Below, piece after piece: positions 13,183-23,910 of a stretch of DNA of 64,000 bases. Where the stretch lies: the NCBI GenBank assembly GCA_029379385.1, contig CM055609.1, positions 2,046,001 to 2,110,000 on the forward strand. The letters are read 5' to 3'. The number at the start of each line of letters is the position of its first letter. The first letter of the stretch is position 1. Source of the DNA: Quillaja saponaria. Taxonomy: Eukaryota; Streptophyta; Magnoliopsida; Fabales; Quillajaceae. The notes beneath the pieces were generated by a model, which saw nothing but the letters and a program-made list of their open reading frames with translations, did no database searches and was not told the DNA's origin. The position numbers and the translations under genes were made by a program.

Positions 13183-14143
13183 AGTTACTGGTTTTGTCCT
13201 TATCTAGGAGATCATTGCAAATAGCAAACTGTTGTTATGTCATAAGGATTGGAGCGTGTATCTATGATCTAATGCCGGTCCTATACCATAGGATAGGTAG
13301 CTGTATGCCTGTATGTATAGGAGCAGAGTGTTGGATTGTACATTAAAACATTATATTAGATTCTTATTGTAGATCAAATTGTTGACTGTTCTGTTTGGTT
13401 GATGGTTGTATATTTTCATTTTAATTACGTACAAAGCAAGCCATATGCTTCCTGAATTAAGTTTTTGACCTCATTTTCGATTATAACATCTTAGCACACC
13501 ATTCCACACTTCCATCTGGGTCATACTTAAAACATTATTTGAAATTCATGTTAATGGTTTGAAACAACACTAGCAAGAAACTGAGAGTATATAAGAAATG
13601 CTTCTGAGGATGTATTTGTAGCGTATTTTAGTAGATATTTGGTTTGATCAAGATTGAGTTTGTTAATGAGGTAACTTACAAAGTTATTTTAGCTTTCAAC
13701 ATTATAAAAGCGGCTGTTAAAAAATTGCAATCAACTTTTAGAAGCATTCCAAACATAGATTAAGAAAGTGTTACTGTTAGCATTGCCATTGACTAACAGT
13801 TACCACCTCAACCCACCAAAATGGTAAGTATGAAAACCTTGGAAAAGTAATTATTTGATTCACTTATCAGTGTGAAATATAGAGATACTTTGATAATGCA
13901 TTAAATATTAATTCGTAATTCTCAATCGACTGCACACGAAAATTTAGTGAAATAATTTTTCTCAGTAATTACATGTAGTATATAAGAAAAAATGAATTTG
14001 CAATGGAACAGAGGAAACGATGGCGTTTCTGCACGTTGCCAATTATGCATTGGTAATGACAACCCTTTTGATCTGGTTCTGAGCAGATATGGATTGACTG
14101 CATGTGACATACTGACACGCAAGTTTTCTGCGAAGAGAGAAAG
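13183..14143. other. Spacer between bZIP gene and MCCB pseudogene
   Basis: The left part is probably the 3' UTR of the bZIP gene. The remainder is AT-rich. An ORF opening at 13992 runs into the MCCB pseudogene in a different frame and has no recognisable content. Confidence 0.35.
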
Positions 14144-15111
14144 ACGCTTTGGGTTCTGGCGAGAAGAGCAGCTTCAGTTTCTTCGAACTTGCATTGGAGT
14201 TCATGGGGAAGAAACCCAATTCAACTTCTTTGCAGAAGGGATTTTTGCTTGGGAGTCCTTCCCGACGGCGTCGACAGCAACTCCGAGGCCTTTGTTCGCA
14301 ATTCCACAGCCATGGAGGGTTTAATTTCCGAACTCCAATCCCACGTAAATAAGGTATGTCTATAACTAGCTATTCTCTGTTTCTCTGCATTTTATGTATG
14401 TTCTAGGCTAACTCATTGGTTCTCGTTAAAGGTTCTTGGTGGAGGAGGAGCTGAAGCAGTGAAGAGGAACATGAGTAGGAATAAACTTTTACCCAGAGAA
14501 AGAATTGATCAACTAATTGACCCTGGTTCTTCATTCCTCGAGCTTTCACAGGTTTTTGATTAAATTTCATTCCTTTATTTGGGTATCTGCTTTCTTATTC
14601 CTTCACTCGCAAGTCTCAGCCATGCAATTATGAGATTCACCATTGGATACTGTAGAGAATAATGAAGGGGACAGTTGATTGTACTCATACTTCTTATGCT
14701 GTTCATACTCTATCTAGTACATCTTATGAGTATTTAATGATAAAGCTTGCAGGACATGAACTATATGAAGAAATCCTGCCACCTGCTGGGATTATTACTG
14801 GAATAAGTCCAGTGCATGGACGACTTTGTATGTTTGTGGCTAATGACCCCACTTTTAAGGGAGGAACTTGTTATCCCATTACTGTTAAGAAACAAAGGGC
14901 TCAAGAGATTGCCTCTCAGTGTAAATTACCATGCATGTATCTTGTAGATAGTGGAGGTGCCTACCTTCCCAAGCAGGCTGATGTTTTCCCGGACAAAGAA
15001 AATTATGGTAGAATTTTCTATAATTAAGCTGTAATGTCTGCTGAAGGCATTCCTCAGGTTGCACTGGTGTTAGGTTCATGCACTGCTGGAGGTGCCTGTA
15101 TACCTGCAATG
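14144..15111 (+). pseudogene. 5' fragment of 3-methylcrotonyl-CoA carboxylase beta subunit (MCCB)
   Basis: Three exons of an MCCB gene are recognisable with their introns in place: 14144-14353, 14432-14551 and 14746-15111, all in phase. MCCB is the carboxyltransferase subunit of the mitochondrial biotin enzyme of leucine breakdown. The readable text includes the mature N-terminus (LPDGVDSNSEAFVRNSTAM), [20 protein letters not shown], and the carboxyltransferase core up to [11 protein letters not shown]. Defects: the expected start codon reads ACG (14144-14146); a TAA stands at 15025-15027, where the family has a residue (Gln) before AVMSAEGIP; and the gene ends abruptly after the third exon, with more than half the protein missing. 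Retained introns mean it arose by DNA duplication, not by reverse transcription. Non-functional with high confidence. Confidence 0.9.
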
Positions 15112-15338
15112 TTTGTAATTGTTTTCTTCATAAAAAGAAAGCTAGCAAGCTGCAGCCAAATGCTTAAAGAATAACTTAAAAAAGAATGGAATGCCTTCTC
15201 CTTTCATAGAATTGTCAATCCTGTTACTTTTGGCTGCGGTATTCCCTTGTTATCATTTTCCGAGCATATATATTGTTTTGAATTATTGAACATTTAATTT
15301 TTTATGAAAAGGAGATATATATTCAGTACTCAAAACTA

Positions 15339-15411
15339 GCGCTCGTGGCCTAATGGATAAGGCGCCTGACTTCTAATCAGGCGATTGTGGGTTCGAGTCC
15401 CACCGGGCGTG
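15339..15411 (+). tRNA. tRNA-Arg, anticodon UCU
   Basis: The 73-nt sequence folds as a complete cloverleaf. The acceptor pairs GCGCTCG with CGGGCGT (two G-U wobbles). The D-arm is GGCCTAATGGATAAGGC, the anticodon stem is CCTGA/TCAGG around CTTCTAA (anticodon TCT), and the T-arm is GTGGG TTCGAGT CCCAC. There is no intron and no encoded CCA, as expected for a nuclear gene. A run of eight or more T's starting near 15422 is a good RNA polymerase III terminator. The internal A and B boxes are intact. Confidence 0.95.
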
Positions 15412-15421
15412 TTATCTAATA

Positions 15422-15429
15422 TTTTTTTT
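15422..15429 (+). terminator. Pol III T-run terminator of the tRNA-Arg gene
   Basis: An oligo-T tract begins about 11 bases after the end of the tRNA-Arg gene, the normal place and form for RNA polymerase III termination. Confidence 0.7.
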
Positions 15430-15855
15430 AATTTTTGTGCTTAATATTTATTTTTTCCTTTGATATGTAACATGATTTTGGGTCAAATCTTCAATCAGTT
15501 CTTAAATCCTCATAGCCCACAGAAAAGAAAATAACTTTTTTTTACTACAACTTTTAGCAAATCCAATGACTGATCTGATTCATCATATTGGGTTATTTCT
15601 TATCCGCAAAAATCAATATATATATATATATATATTTTATTTTATTTTGTTTTTGGAGAAAGCAAAAATCAAAACTTTTTTGGATTACACAATTTACACA
15701 TCGTGTTCAAAATTCATTTGGCCTCGTGTGCTATATGTTCCACTAATACGTACGATAAGTAGTCCAGGATTGCCATTGTTTTTTGGGAAGTTACAGATAG
15801 TCCTGCAGCTGATTTGAACAACGCGTTCCTTTTTTCTTCCTCTTTGGCTGCTTCA

Positions 15856-18371
15856 ATGGCTTCCTCTACTTGCTCATCTATTTCTGCTCCTTTTTCTCTA
15901 CCTTGCTTTCGCCACCTCCATAGTCATACTTTTTTTTCTTCCACTTTTCCGTGTCAGCTTAATCCAACTCGAGGTGCGTCGTTTTCTTTATATTTGCGGA
16001 GCACCCAAAAGGGATTTAGGGTTCAAAAACCACATTTCTCACCCAAGATTCAGTGCATGCGGGAACCCATAGGTAAATTCTTTTCTTTTAATCATTCTGT
16101 CAAGTCTTTCAATCTTTAATTATTTTGATTTCTATGACTGGGTTTAAATCATATAATGAATTTCGTGGGATGTGTCTCTGTTATCTGTTATCTAGAAAGT
16201 AAGGGAGATTGTTTTGCATTGCAATCTTGCTTCTTATTAGTAGTATCTAATTTGCTGCTGTTGGACCCGATGCTGCTGAAAGCCCAGATCATGATTCGTT
16301 TCTTGGATTTTATTTTTAGTTGGCTTTCTTTGGGGATTTCAGGTTTGGGACAAAACAAAATACACGTTAGATTTCAACGCTATACTTTTTTTTTTTTTCC
16401 TTTTTACTTCGGATACTGATATATCTTCACCACCTAATAAAACATGAAGAGTGTTTCATCGGACCATTTTGATTTGTAGAGTTGGGTTGAGAGAGAACAA
16501 TGTTTTGGGATCTTACGGAGATGCATTGAAGATTTAGATTCGAGTTTGTTAAGTAGGAATACTTCTTCAGGTTAACTTGGGTACTATTTAGATGTCTGCA
16601 CGTTAGATTGGTTGGATTGTGTTCCAGATTTATTAACATTAGCAATCCTAGTATTTCGAATAGAACAGCTTCAACAATATCAGCTTTTGTTGAAGAAGGT
16701 TGGAACTTGGTACTGGGTATTTATTAAAAAAATTCTCATTTGACTATACAATGTGGCATTTCCAGCTGTTTTTATAATATTCCCAAATCTAAGACTATGG
16801 ATTGTGATCAATAGTACTAATTAGCTTGTTCATGTTGCTGTCAGTGCTCAGTTCTGGTTTAATTAGGCTCTTTTGTACTGATGATGGTTGCGCTTGATGC
16901 TATATGTAAGTTTGCATATGCTACTCACGAAGGCTTGGATATGATTAGGAGTAATGAAAGGGCAGAAATTCAAATAACCCTTGTCCCTCAGATTATTATT
17001 TAATGTATTAATTAACTGGTTTCTGAAGAAACATTTAGAGGTCATTGCTCGATGGAAGGTAACCTGAAGGTCCCATGTCATGATGCTTTACTCACTATAG
17101 TTTTGATGGTTTGGATGGTGCCTCTACTTAATTGTTGCAGTCCTGGTACTTTTTTCCCTTGTAAATGAGACCTGCTAAGCTTATGGACATATCATTAGTT
17201 CTTCAATGAGATTTATAAGTTACACAAGTTTCTCATTATTTCCATTTTCTTGTTTTGATCATGGATTTATCTTTTGCTTCCTTTTGGTTTTATAGTCAAA
17301 TACATTTAAATTTTTGTCTAAACTAAATGCAGCACTTTTTAAATTTCCCTTCAGTTTTCAGAACCTATTGTGATGGTTATGAAATTTTCTTTATTTTTAT
17401 TCTCAAACCCTTTCGCCTTTTGTGGTTTTTGGGCACAAAGCTTCTCGCTACATCTTATATATTATTTTAAGGGTTTTTCTAAAGAGTGTCTTAAGAGCAC
17501 TTGTTAATATTATATAAATAGGAAGTTTGTAACATTTATTATAGTAGTTTATCATGATTTCAATGATATATAATACATAAATTGCTACTTTTGGAAAGTT
17601 TCAAGTTCCAAATACCGTATTTATTTTAGCTTAACAAGTGCCCTTAGGACACCCGTTAGAAAAATCCTTTTTTTAAAATGCATTATTTATTTTTTTACTT
17701 AACAGAACTAGATTCTGTGCCACTTAATCTGAACAAGCTTTGTACTGCAATAGATTTCCATAATTATTCAACCACAGAAAATTTTCAGTTGCAGAAATTT
17801 GTACCCTCTGATGCATAATAACTGTTTCTTTAGTATAAAAATTTAGTTGAAATATGACTCCAAGTAACAATCATTATTGCAAAACTGAATTTTTTGTAGT
17901 TTAGTTAAGAATGAAGATCTAGTTTCAGCTTATGTCCTTTGTGTTTGATAGCGTAGCCTTCTTCTGGTTTTACATTTTATCTTGCATTGTAAGTGTGACT
18001 TATCGGCTGAAATATTGAATGGATCTCTTGACCATGTGATTTTGTTTGCAGCCAATGTGGTTACAAGAGACTCATGGGAAAAGTCAATTCTAAACAGTGA
18101 AACCCCTGTCCTCATCGAATTCTATGCAAATTGGTGTGGCCCGTGCAGGATGGTCCACCGGGTAATTGATGAGATTGCAGTGGAGTATGCTGGAAGGCTC
18201 AAATGCTTTGTGCTCAACACAGACAATGATGTGCAACTCGCTGAAGACTACGAGATTAAGGCTGTACCGGTGGTTTTATTGTTCAAAAATGGGCAGAAAT
18301 GTGACAAAGTAGTTGGTACCATGCCAAAGGAATTCTACGTGGCTGCCATTGAGAGGGTACTCAAGTCCTAA
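15856..18371 (+). CDS. Plastid thioredoxin, m3 type, two exons
   Basis: Exon 1 is 15856-16072 and exon 2 is 18052-18371, joined through a split alanine codon to give 178 aa. The first ~70 residues are Ser/Arg-rich without acidic residues, a typical chloroplast transit peptide. The start is the ATG of MASSTCSS; an upstream open stretch begins only with TTG. The thioredoxin fold carries the WCGPC redox site (C101, C104) and the cis-proline P145 (AVPVV). The flanks, [18 protein letters not shown] and [16 protein letters not shown], match thioredoxin M3, known in Arabidopsis (GAT1) for redox control of callose and plasmodesmata in non-green plastids. The thioredoxin fold is intact and I see no defect. 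The ~2 kb intron holds a small Mutator-type MITE (listed separately). Confidence 0.92.
17471..17667. mobile_element. Mutator-type MITE in the thioredoxin m3 intron
   Basis: A 197-bp element has terminal inverted repeats of about 37 bp: the left end reads GGGTTTTTCTAAAGAGTGTC and the right end in reverse complement reads GGATTTTTCTAACGGGTGTC. Both arms continue to CACTTGTTAA. The flanking 9-mers TTATTTTAA (17462-17470) and TTTTTTTAA (17668-17676) agree at 8 of 9 positions, as a 9-bp target duplication would. Long inverted repeats plus a 9-bp duplication point to the Mutator superfamily. It has no coding capacity. Confidence 0.75.
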
Positions 18372-21300
18372 ACATGTTTTAGTGGATTACTAAAACTTGT
18401 TTCCGGTGAAGTTGATGACATTTTGCCCTTTGAGTGTAGTGAATTTTAATAGTTGGATTATCAGATCCCCTATTATTACAGAATTTTTGTACATATTTTA
18501 GATGCATACTTGCCACCATCATAGGTGATGGGTCTGCAGAGTACTTACTATACCCTCTTTGCCAGTAGTAGTAATTCCTTTTGTTGAAAGATCTTCAACT
18601 ATAATGACTTCAAAAGTTTATTCTTTCCAAATACAGAGTGTATCTTGGTCGTCCGTTGTTCTGTTTTTCCATTCTAAACAGCCTGTGGCGTTGATCTTTT
18701 TTCTTGTTTATTGCTTCTTCAACTCATTCTCTTTGATGAAAAAGAGATGAAGGGTTCTGATTTGAAAGTTTTGAAGACACTTTTCTGAACAGATTCGTAG
18801 AGGTAGTCTCAGGAATTGTTCTTTTTTGAAGAAGAAAAACAAACAGGATTTGGGTAAACAGGACACTATCACTTCTTTTTTGGTTCAAAAAAGTGAGTTG
18901 TGGTAGTAAGGAATTTCTATGGTTTTACGTTTTAAGAAAATTAAAAAATAGATAGGTTGTTTGCTGATGCATCGCATAAGGGCTGACTGGGTCGGCGGAC
19001 CAGACTATGTTTTCAAAATTTGTAAAATTTAATTTGATTCTACTGAATTAACATAAAATATAGTTGTACCTCTATACATATTTAACTTTTTCACAATATT
19101 CCAACATCAAAATAAAGTAATCATTGTCTTAGATTTTGTTTAATGCAATTTAGCCATCACTGTCTTAGAATTTGTTTATTGCATTTCTCTCTTTCTTTTA
19201 TTACTTTTTGATCTGAAAATAGTTTTTTTTTCACTATTCATTTTATTTAAAAATATATTGTATTAAAAAAATTAATTCATATAACATATCCAAAGAAATT
19301 GGTAAATTTATTTATTTAATATTTTTAAAAATAAAGCACTTATAGAAAAAATTAATTAGAGAATAAAATAACTATGAGTTAAAATGATATCATTATCAAT
19401 TTTTTAATTATAATATATTAAATTATTATTTATATTTATTTAATTTATATGAGATAAGCATAGATTTTAAAAAAAAAAAAATTGCATACAGAAGGATTTT
19501 CAAATGTTTATGAGAAACAAAGATTTACATAATATTTTACCCACTAATTAATATTCTTGGATTTCTCACTCAACTAAAGTAATATGGGAGAACATATTAA
19601 AAAGTAATATTAATAAAGCCTCACGATTAAATTGAATTCAAATATTTATTATCAAGATTGAATGAATTTATCATTAAATAAAAATTTTATTTGATAAAAT
19701 CCTCTTTCAGTACCTAAAATCTAAACTTTTTTGTTTGTACGGAGGAAAACTCACGCTGTACCATCGCCGATTGCCATAATCTTCTTCTTCATTTTTCTTT
19801 GTTGCCCAGGTTTCATCTCTTTCTCTCTCTAATCCAATTTACAATTTTTTTCCGTCTTTCTTTTGTGGGCTTATGATATTAGAATTTTCCTTCAAAACTA
19901 TCGTCGAGATCGCTTTTATTTTTTTTTGGGGTGTGATCTGATTTTCTTGGTTTCTGTGGACAATGGCGTTAGTTAGTGCATAATCAATACTAGGTATTTT
20001 TTTTTTCCTTACCCTTTTCCATATAATATTTAAAATCGAGACTGTTTTTTTATGTTGGTGGGATTGAATTGCTGAGGAAACGATAAGATGATTGTTGAAA
20101 TTTTGTTTATTTTGGTGTTTGTGTATTAGCATAGGAATCCATTAGCCGAGCTTAGTTTACTACCATTTTTTTTTTTTTTCTTTCTGAGTGTTCTGCAAAT
20201 AGAAACTACATAGCAGGTGCAGAAATAAAAAGGCTTAAATCCAATTCTCCTTTCAGTTCTGCAAGATTCTAACCAAGCGAGAGAGTTTTGCCACACACAT
20301 GGAAGAAATAAATTTGTTAGTTTTTTGGTTTAACTAGGAATTTAGGTAGAGATGAGATCATAATGATTTCTTTCTCAAAAAACCTGTAAAAATGGAAACT
20401 TTAAATACCCCGCTGTTTTCAATTGGTGATTGCAGTAAAAAATCAAGTTTATAGAAGGCTTGGCTAGTTTTCATGGATACTCCTAGAAGGTAGTTTGAGG
20501 GAACACTAATCCGTGCTTAATGTTGTTTTCCTCTTTTCCATACCTAAGAAATGAATTATGTTTTACTGATCCTATGTACATTTTTAGATGGAAGCTGCTA
20601 AGATGACAAATTCATCTTGGCAGCTTATTTGTAGGGGAAGGTTTTAACCTAATTTTCCTAGCTGCAGCAAGATTATTGCGGGTTAACAAGTTTCATATTC
20701 TGCAATGTGTTACGAACATTGTTCGAATATGAATAATACAATTCACTTATGCACTTGTATGATTTAGACGTTTATATATTATGTGTATTTGTAAATTCAA
20801 TCGTGCTTATTTAGTGAACTAGCTGGGCAATTATTTTGAACAGGCCCCTTGCTGAAAGGATAAAGTGTAGAAGGTTTTTTTTCTTGCTAAGTTACTCATA
20901 TTATATGATAGAATGTCTAACTGGGTATGACTAGGATATTAGGTTTTTCTGGTTCGCTGCTTATAGGTATTTGCTTCTGTGGTATGTCTGAACTTTTGAA
21001 GTACTAAATTTTTCAATACAAAGTAATAGTGTACCGTTTTGTATTGTGCTACCTCTGAAGCTGATGAAATTAATGAACTCTTATTAGAACCTAGGTAGCT
21101 CTGTTCCTGGTCTAGTGATTTATATGATTACATTTAGCAATCTTTCATGGTAATTGCCACCAGAATTTGACTGGATAGCGAATTATTTTTCGTTTTGGTT
21201 TCATTTTCCAGTATATTTAGGATTCTTATTTCTAGTTTTCTACTGTTCTAATCCTTGATCTACGGCAGCTTGCACTTCTTATGGTTACGGCACTTTGCCT

Positions 21301-21429
21301 ATAACAATATTACAATAGCCATACTGAAAAATCAAAGCAGTACAAAAAGCTGTTTGAGGGACGTTTCTGTTTAGTTTCATTTTCTTTACTTCTTTTTGTG
21401 CAGGAGCTTCTGAGTCTTTTTATAACATT
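18372..21429. other. Intergenic and probable 5' UTR intron of the NYN/LOTUS gene
   Basis: After the thioredoxin 3' UTR the DNA is AT-rich to about 19700. Around 19740-19809 lies a non-AT-rich stretch that ends CCCAG|gtttc, a plausible non-coding first exon of the next gene. A good acceptor, TTTTTGTGCAG, lies at 21403 just before the start codon. This would make 19810-21403 a leader intron. Inference from splice signals only. Confidence 0.4.
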
Positions 21430-23028
21430 ATGATGGCTACACCAAATAAGTCTACATCTGTGGTTCCATCAGAGTCTCTTGAACAAAAGGGAACATCCAT
21501 GGCTGTACCAAATGCCAACACGCCTCAATTTCCTTCAAACCAACAACTGCTTAATTCCTCAGATGGTCCTGTTGCTATCCTTTGGGACATTGAGAACTGC
21601 CCAGTTCCAAGTGATGTCCGCCCTGAAGATGTGGCTGGTAATATTAGAATGGCTTTGCTTGTACACCCTGTAATTAAGGGAGCAGTTATGACATTTTCAG
21701 CTTATGGGGATTTCAATGCCTTCCCTAGGCGACTCAGAGAGGGCTGCCAGAGAACTGGCGTCAAACTCATTGATGTTCCCAATGGAAGAAAGGATGCTGC
21801 TGACAAGGCTATCTTGCTTGACATGTTTCTGTTTGCCCTTGACAACTCCCCTCCTTCCTCCATCATGCTGATATCTGGTGACGTTGATTTTGCCCCATCA
21901 CTGCACATTCTAGGACAACGAGGATATACTATAATTCTGGTTATTCCTGCTGGGGTCGGAGTTTCATCTGCCCTTACCAATGCTGGTAAGTTTGTTTGGG
22001 ACTGGCCTAGTGTTGCTCGTGGTGAAGGCTTTGTGCCACCTACAAAGGTTTTAGTGCCACCTCGTGGGGGTCCAGCTGAGATTGCTGGATATTTGATGCG
22101 GTGCCATATCAGTGACAACTCAGATGGTCAAAATGAAGAAGAAGCCATAGTTTATGGAGGGATTTCACAGGGCTATTATAACTCCAGAGATTTCTTGGCA
22201 GTGTCACAATCTTTATCTGAATACAATACTTGTACCTCTAACATGCCTTGTTTTCCTGCAACCTTGAGATCGCATAGCCTTCCATCTGGTCTGAATGAGG
22301 TTTCTGGAGGACCTATTTCTTCATGTGACCAAAATGAATTTCCATTATGGGTACAACCTGGGGACGTGAATGGCCTAAAGGGTCAACTGGTGAAGTTGCT
22401 TGAACTTTCAGGAGGCTGCCTGCCTCTTGCTCAAGTTCCTGCTGAATATCAGAAATTTTTTCGGAGGCCTCTTTATGTGTCTGAATATGGGGCATTCAAA
22501 CTAGTGAATCTTTTCAAGAAGATGGGTGACACAATGTCGGTAGTGGGGAAAGGCCATAGGAGGTTTGTATATCTTCGAAACTGGAAAGCCGGCCCTAGTG
22601 CACCTCCATTGGTTCTGGCAAGGAAGGATAAAAAAGGGAAGCAGCCTCAGGAGGAGAGTATGGACATTGTCACTGGCGGTTGCTCTTCAGACGAGTTCTC
22701 AGATGAGGAAAGAGTAGTAATAGAAGAGCATCACGAGAAAAGTAATGTAGAGAAGACTCGTCAAAGAACAGTAGCACGATGTGAAATTGATGAGCGTGCT
22801 CTTGATCAGTTCAAGCTTGAGCTACAAGAGATTTTAGTCAGCTACTCTTGTCGGATATTTCTTGGTTGCTTCGAGTCTGTATACCAGCAAAGGTACAAGA
22901 AACCACTGGACTATCAAGGTTTTGGTGTGGATCAATTAGAGGATCTGTTTGAGAAAGTTAGAGATGTGGTACTGTTGCATGAAGAACCAGTAAGCAAGAG
23001 GAAATTCCTTGCAGCTGTAGGTGGGTAG
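21430..23028 (+). CDS. NYN-domain / LOTUS (OST-HTH) protein, MARF1-like, intronless
   Basis: A single uninterrupted ORF of 532 aa. Residues ~45-200 form a NYN (PIN-like) nuclease domain with all the expected acidic residues: ILWDIENCPVP, then GRKDAADKAILLDM and LISGDVDFAPS. It ends at WDWPSVARGEG, as in plant proteins of this class. Two LOTUS/OST-HTH-like winged helices follow: one from about LKGQLVKLLELSGGCLPL to HRRFVYLRN (~315-395), and one at the C-terminus (LDQFKLELQEILVSYSC onward, ~455-530). The linker between them is rich in Lys and acidic residues. The animal relative MARF1 cleaves RNA; LOTUS domains bind RNA or G-quadruplexes. A role in RNA metabolism is likely, but the plant substrate is unknown. 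The start could be either of two adjacent ATGs. Confidence 0.88.
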   Translation: MMATPNKSTSVVPSESLEQKGTSMAVPNANTPQFPSNQQLLNSSDGPVAILWDIENCPVPSDVRPEDVAGNIRMALLVHPVIKGAVMTFSAYGDFNAFPRRLREGCQRTGVKLIDVPNGRKDAADKAILLDMFLFALDNSPPSSIMLISGDVDFAPSLHILGQRGYTIILVIPAGVGVSSALTNAGKFVWDWPSVARGEGFVPPTKVLVPPRGGPAEIAGYLMRCHISDNSDGQNEEEAIVYGGISQGYYNSRDFLAVSQSLSEYNTCTSNMPCFPATLRSHSLPSGLNEVSGGPISSCDQNEFPLWVQPGDVNGLKGQLVKLLELSGGCLPLAQVPAEYQKFFRRPLYVSEYGAFKLVNLFKKMGDTMSVVGKGHRRFVYLRNWKAGPSAPPLVLARKDKKGKQPQEESMDIVTGGCSSDEFSDEERVVIEEHHEKSNVEKTRQRTVARCEIDERALDQFKLELQEILVSYSCRIFLGCFESVYQQRYKKPLDYQGFGVDQLEDLFEKVRDVVLLHEEPVSKRKFLAAVGG

Positions 23029-23910
23029 AAGAAATTCAGGCAACTGCAAAATCTTGTAATCTTTTTGGTGTTTTTAACTTATACATGTAAACTGAATAGT
23101 CACGCTTACATTTATGATTTCCTTTTCCTAGTTTCATAAAGATGATATTCTGGGACACTTTTTTTCATGTCAATGTGTCCTCCATGAATCTGAACCTTCA
23201 TGTAAGGCTCATCCCCAGTCATTGTAACTGATCAACTGCTTATATGTATGTAAAGTAACTTAGTTTTCCTTTCCTTTTTGTATTGGAGTAATCATGATCT
23301 CGTCTTTGTAACTTTATTTAGCAATAGTCTCGAAGTGTCAACAGTTGAAGCATTATCTTTATATGTATCTAAATGTCATTATTATTTTGAACTCCTGGAT
23401 TTAAAGCAGTGTCATGAACACCATCCGTATTGGCTAGTAGGAGCCCTCAATCAGGATGATCAAATGAAAACGAGTGACTTCCCTTTGCAATGTAAACTCC
23501 TGTGTTGGCTTACAAATTATGACAGCTGAAAAGCTGTCAACGATGTCTTGGTAAAGAAACAGTTTTGAAATCTCTATTCCAAATTCCGCAAAAATCACAT
23601 AAAAAAGTGCAAGTTTCGGGTCAACAAATTGGAAATCCCGTGGTAAAAGCACCTAGTAGAGGCGTGATCATATGGAATCTTTCTTTTCTTATTGGTAAAA
23701 CAATCAACATTTCTTCTTAAAACTAGTGGTAGAACGAACAAGATGACTCAGTATCCAGTAAAATATTAGAATTGTCAATTGTGGGGCCAAATCAGTGTTT
23801 CATGTACAGATTTTTCCCTGCATCTCGTCTCCCAAAATTTTGGCATCATAAGCATTCAGTTTCTATCCCCCTCACCAAGAACAGAAACCCAGGAGGATAT
23901 TGTAGTTGAG
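23029..23910. other. Convergent 3' ends of the NYN/LOTUS and kinase genes
   Basis: The spacer lies between two converging genes and should consist mainly of their 3' UTRs. Nothing else is supported. Confidence 0.4.

Noticed and set aside
14662..15027. 121-aa ORF as an independent gene
   Set aside because: It is the third exon of the MCCB fragment preceded by intron sequence, and it ends at the premature stop.
15814..15855. Upstream start of the thioredoxin (NNAFLFSSSLAAS...)
   Set aside because: The codon at 15814 is TTG; the first ATG at 15856 gives a good transit peptide.
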